A DNA stretch of 11,748 bases, from the NCBI GenBank assembly GCA_021779335.1, contig JAJYAW010000049.1, positions 1-11,748 of the forward strand, given 5' to 3'. Made by a program: the position numbers and the translations under genes. Below the pieces are notes generated by a model. It ran no database searches. It was not told where the DNA came from and saw only the letters and a program-made list of their open reading frames with translations. Origin of the DNA: Myxococcales bacterium (GTDB lineage Bacteria > Myxococcota > Myxococcia > Myxococcales > Anaeromyxobacteraceae). Shown one piece after another: positions 7,487 through 11,748 of the stretch; the stretch's first letter is position 1; each line of letters opens with the position of its first letter.

Positions 7487-8110
7487 CTAGGCGAGCAGGT
7501 CCGAGACGTCGCCCTTGCCGACCCGGACCACCACCGGCTCGGGGCCGGAGAGGTCGATGACCGAGGAGGGATCCGAGGCGCGGTAGCCGCCGTCCAGGAT
7601 CAGCTCCAGCCCGTGGCCGAGCCGCTCCTTGATGTCCTTGGCGTCGATGAGCACCTCGCCGTCGGGCGTGGCGGCCGAGGTGGAGATGATGGGGTGCCCC
7701 AACCGCTTGACCAGCTCGAGGGCGACCGGGCTGTCCGGGATGCGGATGCCCACCGTCTTCTGGCGGCGCAGCACCAGGTCCGGGACCAGCCGGGTGGCCG
7801 GCAGGATGAAGGTGAAGGGTCCCGGCACCTTGCGCCGCAGCACCCGGTAGGCGCCGTTGTCCACGATGGCGTAGCGGGAGATCTCGGCCAGGTCCTGGCA
7901 GATGAAGGAGAGCTCGTGGTCCCGGGGCAGCTGCTTGAGCAGGTAGATCCGCTCGATGGCCCGCTTGTCGAACAGGTCGCAGCCCAGGCCGTAGTAGGTG
8001 TCGGTCGGGAAGGCCACCAGCCCGCCGCCGGTGAGGGCCGCCAGCGCCCGCTCGATGGCGCGCGGCTGGGGGTGGACGGGGTCGATCTCGAGGATGTTCG
8101 CGACGGCCAT
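7487..8110 (-). CDS. yciO: YciO-type Sua5/TsaC-family protein
   Basis: Member of the YrdC/Sua5 fold that, in TsaC, makes threonylcarbamoyl-AMP for the t6A modification of tRNAs reading ANN codons. The YrdC core is seen as PTDTYYGLGCD (35-45), the RNA/ATP-binding KQLPRDHELSF (59-69), GPFTFILPAT (97-106), VGIRIPDSP (120-128) and PSSVIDL (181-187). The position that is usually SAN in TsaC/Sua5 reads STSAATPDGE (143-152), as in E. coli YciO. With a length of 207 aa and PVVVRVGKGDV near the C terminus, this fits YciO better than true TsaC, so a t6A role is uncertain. ATG at 8108-8110 has AGGA 7 nt upstream (8118-8121). It starts 17 nt after glnD and ends 11 nt before mlaC, so it is probably co-transcribed with both. 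Confidence 0.9.
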   Translation of the reverse strand: MAVANILEIDPVHPQPRAIERALAALTGGGLVAFPTDTYYGLGCDLFDKRAIERIYLLKQLPRDHELSFICQDLAEISRYAIVDNGAYRVLRRKVPGPFTFILPATRLVPDLVLRRQKTVGIRIPDSPVALELVKRLGHPIISTSAATPDGEVLIDAKDIKERLGHGLELILDGGYRASDPSSVIDLSGPEPVVVRVGKGDVSDLLA

Positions 8111-8117
8111 GGCCTCT

Positions 8118-8121
8118 TCCT
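8118..8121 (-). promoter_or_regulatory. Ribosome binding site of yciO
   Basis: Minus-strand AGGA (within AGGAAGAGG, 8113-8121) lies 7 nt before the ATG and supports the chosen yciO start. Confidence 0.6.
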
Positions 8122-8127
8122 ATCAGG

Positions 8128-10926
8128 TCAGCGGTCGGGGCGGGAGAGCGCGGCGGTGATGGCCTCCACCACCTGTCGGGCGGTCTCGCCCTCCAGCCGG
8201 TCCCCCTCCCCGGTCCGCACGTAGAAGGCGTCGGCGGCGCGGTGCCCCTCGGTGGTGATGCGCGCCAGGTCCACCGTGATGCCCAGGTCGAAGAAGGTGC
8301 GCGCCAGGGTGTGGAGGAGGCCGACCCGGTCGGCGGTGAAGACGTCCACCACGCTGTGGCTGCGGGCGCTGTCGTTGTCGATGACCACCTTGGTGGGGAC
8401 CCGCGGCAGCGGCTTCTCCGGCAGGGAGGAGGCCCGGAGCCGCCGCGCCATGAGGGCGTCGAGCGCCTCCTCGCCGGCCAGGACCCTCGCCAGGTCCGCC
8501 CGGGCGGCGCGCCACCGCGCCGGCTCGAGCGGCCCCTCCTCCGGGCCGCGCACCTCGAAGACGTCGAGCGCCCGGCCGGAGAGCCAGTCCAGCGCCGGGT
8601 CCTCCGGCGTCGAGAAGACCTCGGCGTGCTGGATGTCGATCCGGTTGGCCGCCAGCACGCCGGCGATGGTGGCCAGCAGGCCGGGCCGGTCCCGCGCCGT
8701 CAGGTGCAGCTCGGTGTAGCCGTGCTCGGGGTGGTGGCGCACCACGGCGCCGAGCGGGCGCTGCCGCACGAGCTGGAGCAGGCGCAGGTGGCGCGGCGCC
8801 TCGGCCGGCGAGACGGTCAGGAAGTAGCGGGCCGGCATGGCCTGCACGAAGCGCTGCAGCTCCGGGTCGCCGGCCCCGTGGCCGTGGCCGCGCAGCGCCT
8901 GGGTCACCAGCTCGCGGCCGGCCGCCTCGGCGGTGCCCGGCTCGGGGCGCCGCTCGCCGTCCTGCAGGACGGCGAGCGTCTTCTGGAAGAGCTCGCGCAG
9001 CAGGCGGCTCTTCCACTCGGTCCAGGTGCGCGGCCCCACCGTGGAGATGTCGGCGTAGGTGAGCAGGTAGAGGGCCTCGAGCCGGGCCACCGTCCCCACC
9101 TCCTCGGCGAAGGCGTGGATCAGGTCCGGGTCGGAGAGGTCGCGCCGCTGGGCGATGGAGGCCATGCGCAGGTGCTTCAGCACCAGCCACTCGATGTCGG
9201 CGGCGTCCTCCGGATCGAGCCCCATGCGCACGCAGGCCTGGGCCGCGATCTCCGCGCCGCGCAGCGAGTGGTCCTTGCCGCTCCCCTTGCCGATGTCGTG
9301 GAGCAGCGTGCCCAGCAGCAGCGGCAGCGGCCGGGCCAGCCCCTGCATGAGCGGCGTCAACGCCTCCTCCACCACGTCGCCGCAGCGCAGCGCCAGCAGG
9401 CGCCGCACCGCGAAGAGGGAGTGAACGTCCACCGTGTACACGTGGTAGACGTCGATCTGGCGGCGCGCCGTGACGAGCTCGAACTCCGGCACCACCTTCT
9501 GCAGCACCCCCAGCTCGTGCATGCGCTGCAGGAACCGCCCGCGGGTGCCGGGCCGGGTGAAGCAGGCCAGCAGCTCCTGGTTCACCTCGGCGTCGCTGGC
9601 GCCCTCGGCCGGCCACTCCTGGGCCACCTGCCCGGCCTGATCGCGGGCGTAGGGGTAGAGGTCCAGCCCCTCCCGGTCGGCCGTCGAGAAGAGGCGCACC
9701 AGGGCGGCCGGGCTGCGCCGCAGCACGTCCTTGTCCATCACCGAGAGCCGCCCCCTGAAGACCTTGAACTCGCCGCCCGGGAGGTACTTGTCGGCGGACC
9801 TGGCCGGCAGGCCGCGCAGCACCGGGACGGCCCGCTCGGCGCCCGTCATGGCGGCCGGCGGCGGCACCATGCGCCAGCCGGTGGCCGTCTGCGGCTCCAG
9901 GCAGCGGTCCACCACGGCGTCGCAGGCCACCAGCACCGTCTTGGCGGCCAGGTAGTAGTGGCGCATGAACTGCTCGACGGCCGAGCCGGCCGGGCCGTCG
10001 CGGTAGCCCATGGCCTCCGCCACCAGCGGCTGGATGTCGAAGGTGAGCTGGTCGTTCTTGCGCCCCGAGGCCAGGTGCAGCTCGTTGCGGATGCGCCAGA
10101 TGAAGTCGCGGGCCCGCCGCATGTCGCGGATCTCCCGCTCCGGCAGGAGGGCGCGGTTGAGGATCTCGGTGATGCCGGCCACCTTGAAGCGGGCCCGCGC
10201 CACCCAGAGGGCCGACTGCAGGTCGCGCAGCCCGCCCTCGGAGGACTTCACGTTGGGCTCGAGCAGGTAGAGCGAGTCCCCGAACTTCTCGCGCCGGGCC
10301 CGCATCTCGGCCAGCTTGTCGACCAGGAACTGGTCCACCCGGGCCTGGGACAGGCCGTGGAGCTGCTCCCGCTCCAGCTCGCGGTAGAGGGCCCGGTCGC
10401 CGCAGAGCCAGCGCAGGTCGAGCAGGGCGGTGCGCGCCGTGTGGTCCTCGCTGGCGAGCTGCTCGCAGGCCTTGAGGTCGCGCACCCCGTAGCCCACCTC
10501 CAGCTTCAGGTCCCACAGCCGGTAGAGGAAGCGTTCGCTGGCCGCCTTGACGTAGGCGTCGGGCCCCTTGGGCCCGTGGAGCACCAGCAGGTCGATGTCG
10601 CTGTACGGGTTGAGCTCGCGCCGCCCGTAGCCGCCCAGGGCCACCAGCGAGACCGGCGTGGGCGCCACGGTGCGGGCCGCCTCCTCCCCGGCCCTGGTCC
10701 ACATGGCCTCCAGGAGCCGGTCCATGGCCGCGCTCTGCAGCCGGACCACCGTCTGGCCGCTGGCGCCGCCGCGGTGCGCCTGCTCGACCACCCGGCGGAT
10801 GGCGGCCAGGTCGGCCTTGTCGTCGCCGCTGAGCGGCGGCAGGGCGGCCAGCTTCTCCTCGAACTGGTAGGGCGGCGGCGTGGGCAGGCTGGTCTGCGCG
10901 TCGGTGGGCATCGCGTCGTGGCTCAT
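8128..10926 (-). CDS. glnD: Bifunctional uridylyltransferase/uridylyl-removing enzyme GlnD
   Basis: Nitrogen sensor that uridylylates PII proteins when glutamine is low and removes UMP when it is high, thereby setting glutamine synthetase activity. Numbering is from ATG at 10924-10926 (932 aa). The nucleotidyltransferase motif GGYGRRELNPYSDIDLLVL is at 98-116 with metal ligands D110 and D112, and EPNVKSSEGGLRDLQ at 223-237. The HD hydrolase domain covers about 490-600 (YHVYTVDVHSL; LLHDIGKG with H543 and D544). Two glutamine-sensing ACT domains start near 738 (LTARDRPGLLATIAG) and 858 (VVDVFTADRVGLLHTLA). All four parts are complete, so both activities are expected. A GTG at 10957-10959 would add 11 residues and an ATG at 10909-10911 would remove 5; none has a good ribosome binding site. 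No glnB or glnK is nearby. The linker before the ACT domains contains a perfect 28-bp palindrome. Confidence 0.96.
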   Translation of the reverse strand: MSHDAMPTDAQTSLPTPPPYQFEEKLAALPPLSGDDKADLAAIRRVVEQAHRGGASGQTVVRLQSAAMDRLLEAMWTRAGEEAARTVAPTPVSLVALGGYGRRELNPYSDIDLLVLHGPKGPDAYVKAASERFLYRLWDLKLEVGYGVRDLKACEQLASEDHTARTALLDLRWLCGDRALYRELEREQLHGLSQARVDQFLVDKLAEMRARREKFGDSLYLLEPNVKSSEGGLRDLQSALWVARARFKVAGITEILNRALLPEREIRDMRRARDFIWRIRNELHLASGRKNDQLTFDIQPLVAEAMGYRDGPAGSAVEQFMRHYYLAAKTVLVACDAVVDRCLEPQTATGWRMVPPPAAMTGAERAVPVLRGLPARSADKYLPGGEFKVFRGRLSVMDKDVLRRSPAALVRLFSTADREGLDLYPYARDQAGQVAQEWPAEGASDAEVNQELLACFTRPGTRGRFLQRMHELGVLQKVVPEFELVTARRQIDVYHVYTVDVHSLFAVRRLLALRCGDVVEEALTPLMQGLARPLPLLLGTLLHDIGKGSGKDHSLRGAEIAAQACVRMGLDPEDAADIEWLVLKHLRMASIAQRRDLSDPDLIHAFAEEVGTVARLEALYLLTYADISTVGPRTWTEWKSRLLRELFQKTLAVLQDGERRPEPGTAEAAGRELVTQALRGHGHGAGDPELQRFVQAMPARYFLTVSPAEAPRHLRLLQLVRQRPLGAVVRHHPEHGYTELHLTARDRPGLLATIAGVLAANRIDIQHAEVFSTPEDPALDWLSGRALDVFEVRGPEEGPLEPARWRAARADLARVLAGEEALDALMARRLRASSLPEKPLPRVPTKVVIDNDSARSHSVVDVFTADRVGLLHTLARTFFDLGITVDLARITTEGHRAADAFYVRTGEGDRLEGETARQVVEAITAALSRPDR
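8951..8978. repeat. Perfect 28-bp palindrome within glnD
   Basis: The arm CGCTCGCCGTCCTG at 8951-8964 is followed directly, with no spacer, by its exact reverse complement at 8965-8978. The next flanking pair (C at 8950, T at 8979) does not match, so the symmetry ends sharply. It encodes TLAVLQDGER, residues 650-659 of GlnD, in the variable stretch between the HD and ACT domains. Its role is unknown: it could be a binding site for a dimeric protein, an mRNA cruciform or hairpin, or chance. Confidence 0.9.
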
Positions 10927-10936
10927 CTGGCCCGGG

Positions 10937-10942
10937 AGTATA
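10937..10942 (-). promoter_or_regulatory. Possible -10 element upstream of glnD
   Basis: Minus-strand TATACT (5 of 6 to TATAAT) stands 10 nt before the glnD ATG at 10926, in otherwise GC-dense sequence. No recognisable -35 lies 16-18 nt upstream. If active, it would make a nearly leaderless glnD transcript and would rule out the upstream GTG as the start for that message. Confidence 0.25.
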
Positions 10943-10975
10943 GCCGCCGGGGCGGCCACCGCCCGGCGCGGCGCC

Positions 10976-11748
10976 TCAGGGGTGGCCCGGCCCGGCGGCC
11001 GGCTCGGCCCGCGCCACGCGGGCGTCGCGGCGGGCGAACTGCTCGACCGCGCGGGTCAGCGAGGCGGCCACCAGGTCCTGGTAGGCCGGCGAGGCCAGGC
11101 GCTGCTCCTCCCGGCGGTTCGAGATGAAGGCGGTCTCCACCAGGACGGCCGGCATGCGGGCCCCCACCAGCACGTAGAAGAGCGCGCTCTTCACGCCGAG
11201 GTCGCGGTCGTCGCCGTAGCGGCCGCGCACGGATCCGGTCAGCTCGCGCTGCACCGACTGGGCCAGCAGCCGCGAGGCCTCGGTGGAGCTCTTGGCGTCG
11301 AGGTCGGTGAGGATGCGCTGCGCCTCGACGGCGTCGCCGCCGCCCTCCGGGTCGGCGCCGTTCTCTCGCGCCGCCAGCCGCTTGGCGTACCGGTCGTCGG
11401 CCACGTTGAGGATCCAGGTCTCGGTGCCCGCCAGCGCGCGGCGCGGGTTGGCGTTGGCGTGGAGCGAGATGAGGAGGTCGCCCCGCTGCGTGTTGGCGAT
11501 GGCGGTCCGCTCCTCCAGGGCCACGTACCGATCGTCGCTGCGGGTCATGACCACCTCGAAGCCCCTGGCCCGCAGGCGGGCCGCCAGCCGGCGCGCCATG
11601 GCCAGCGTGACGTCCTTCTCGCGCACCCTCGTCGGGCCGATGGCCCCCGGATCGGCGCCGCCGTGGCCGGCGTCCACCACGATGCGGCGCACCGGGCGCG
11701 GCTCGGGCGCCTCCTCCGCGGTGGGCGCGGTCCGCGCCGGCGCCTCGG
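10976..11748 (-). CDS. N-acetylmuramoyl-L-alanine amidase, Amidase_3 / AmiC type (5' end outside window)
   Basis: Zinc amidase that cuts the bond between MurNAc and the stem peptide, as needed for daughter-cell separation; expected to act in the periplasm. Counting from the codon at 11690-11692, the Amidase_3 zinc ligands are H10 (VVDAGHGG), E25 (VREKDVT) and H78 (SLHANA), with catalytic E186 (LVETAFISN). Between them, about residues 95-150, an insertion with ARENGADPEGG and a following helical stretch resembles the autoinhibitory segment of the AmiA/B/C amidases, which activators such as EnvC or NlpD release. A GTG exists at 11690-11692, but the frame stays open to the window edge through a Pro/Ala/Glu-rich linker (EAPARTAPTAEEAPEPRPV). 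The real gene therefore very likely starts upstream, with a signal peptide and perhaps an AMIN domain. The stop lies 49 nt before the glnD ATG. Confidence 0.92.
   Translation of the reverse strand, partial: EAPARTAPTAEEAPEPRPVRRIVVDAGHGGADPGAIGPTRVREKDVTLAMARRLAARLRARGFEVVMTRSDDRYVALEERTAIANTQRGDLLISLHANANPRRALAGTETWILNVADDRYAKRLAARENGADPEGGGDAVEAQRILTDLDAKSSTEASRLLAQSVQRELTGSVRGRYGDDRDLGVKSALFYVLVGARMPAVLVETAFISNRREEQRLASPAYQDLVAASLTRAVEQFARRDARVARAEPAAGPGHP

Noticed and set aside
8951..8978. The 28-bp palindrome as a dif site for XerC/XerD
   Set aside because: The length matches dif, but there is no AT-rich XerD arm or 6-bp central spacer, and the symmetry is full rather than partial.
10561..10575. 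GGGCCC-CTT-GGGCCC hairpin in glnD
   Set aside because: Codes for an ordinary GPKGPD segment; each half is itself palindromic and common in GC-rich DNA.
8242..11127. A 961-codon open frame on the plus strand, opposite glnD, and similar long plus-strand frames at 1644-3719 and 5286-7490
   Set aside because: They are exact shadows of recognisable minus-strand genes. GC-rich third positions remove stop codons from the opposite strand, and the translations are His/Arg/Gly/Ala-rich with no family motif.
11690..11692. GTG as the true start of the amidase
   Set aside because: The frame continues upstream to the window edge through a typical Pro/Ala linker, and starting here would leave no export signal for a periplasmic enzyme.

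Overview
The window comes from a very GC-rich bacterial chromosome and is filled almost end to end with housekeeping genes, all on the minus strand. Gene content, gene order and the strong G/C third-position bias suggest a myxobacterium-type deltaproteobacterium (Myxococcota, for example an Anaeromyxobacter relative). That placement is inference from gene order and composition, not from a marker-gene comparison. I see no mobile element, phage gene, CRISPR array, tRNA, rRNA or toxin-antitoxin pair, and no gap between genes longer than about 140 bases.

Read in the direction of transcription (right to left) there appear to be two or three units. The first runs from the right edge: an N-acetylmuramoyl-L-alanine amidase whose 5' part lies outside the window, then glnD (PII uridylyltransferase / uridylyl-removing enzyme), a YciO-type Sua5/TsaC relative, an MlaC-type periplasmic lipid-binding protein, and argG (argininosuccinate synthase, long E. 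coli type). Spacings are 11 to about 50 nt. A 10-bp GC-rich stem-loop followed by a T-rich stretch lies just past argG and probably terminates this unit.

The second is xerD alone, with all six tyrosine-recombinase catalytic residues. The third begins after a 139-bp gap that holds a plausible sigma-70-type promoter. It contains a TTG-started site-2 (M50) membrane protease, trpS, scpA, scpB and an RluB/RsuA-type 23S rRNA pseudouridine synthase that runs off the left edge. scpA-scpB and scpB-rluB are joined by 4-base ATGA stop/start overlaps, so translation of these three is probably coupled.

Functionally the region mixes chromosome maintenance (XerD, ScpAB), translation (TrpRS, RluB, YciO), nitrogen and arginine metabolism (GlnD, ArgG) and cell envelope (amidase, MlaC, M50 protease). 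I do not see a new defence or biosynthetic system. The points most worth checking are a perfect 28-bp palindrome inside the glnD coding sequence, a cysteine pattern in TrpRS close to the known [4Fe-4S] cluster motif of Thermotoga TrpRS, and 8-base homopolymer tracts near the 5' ends of trpS and mlaC.
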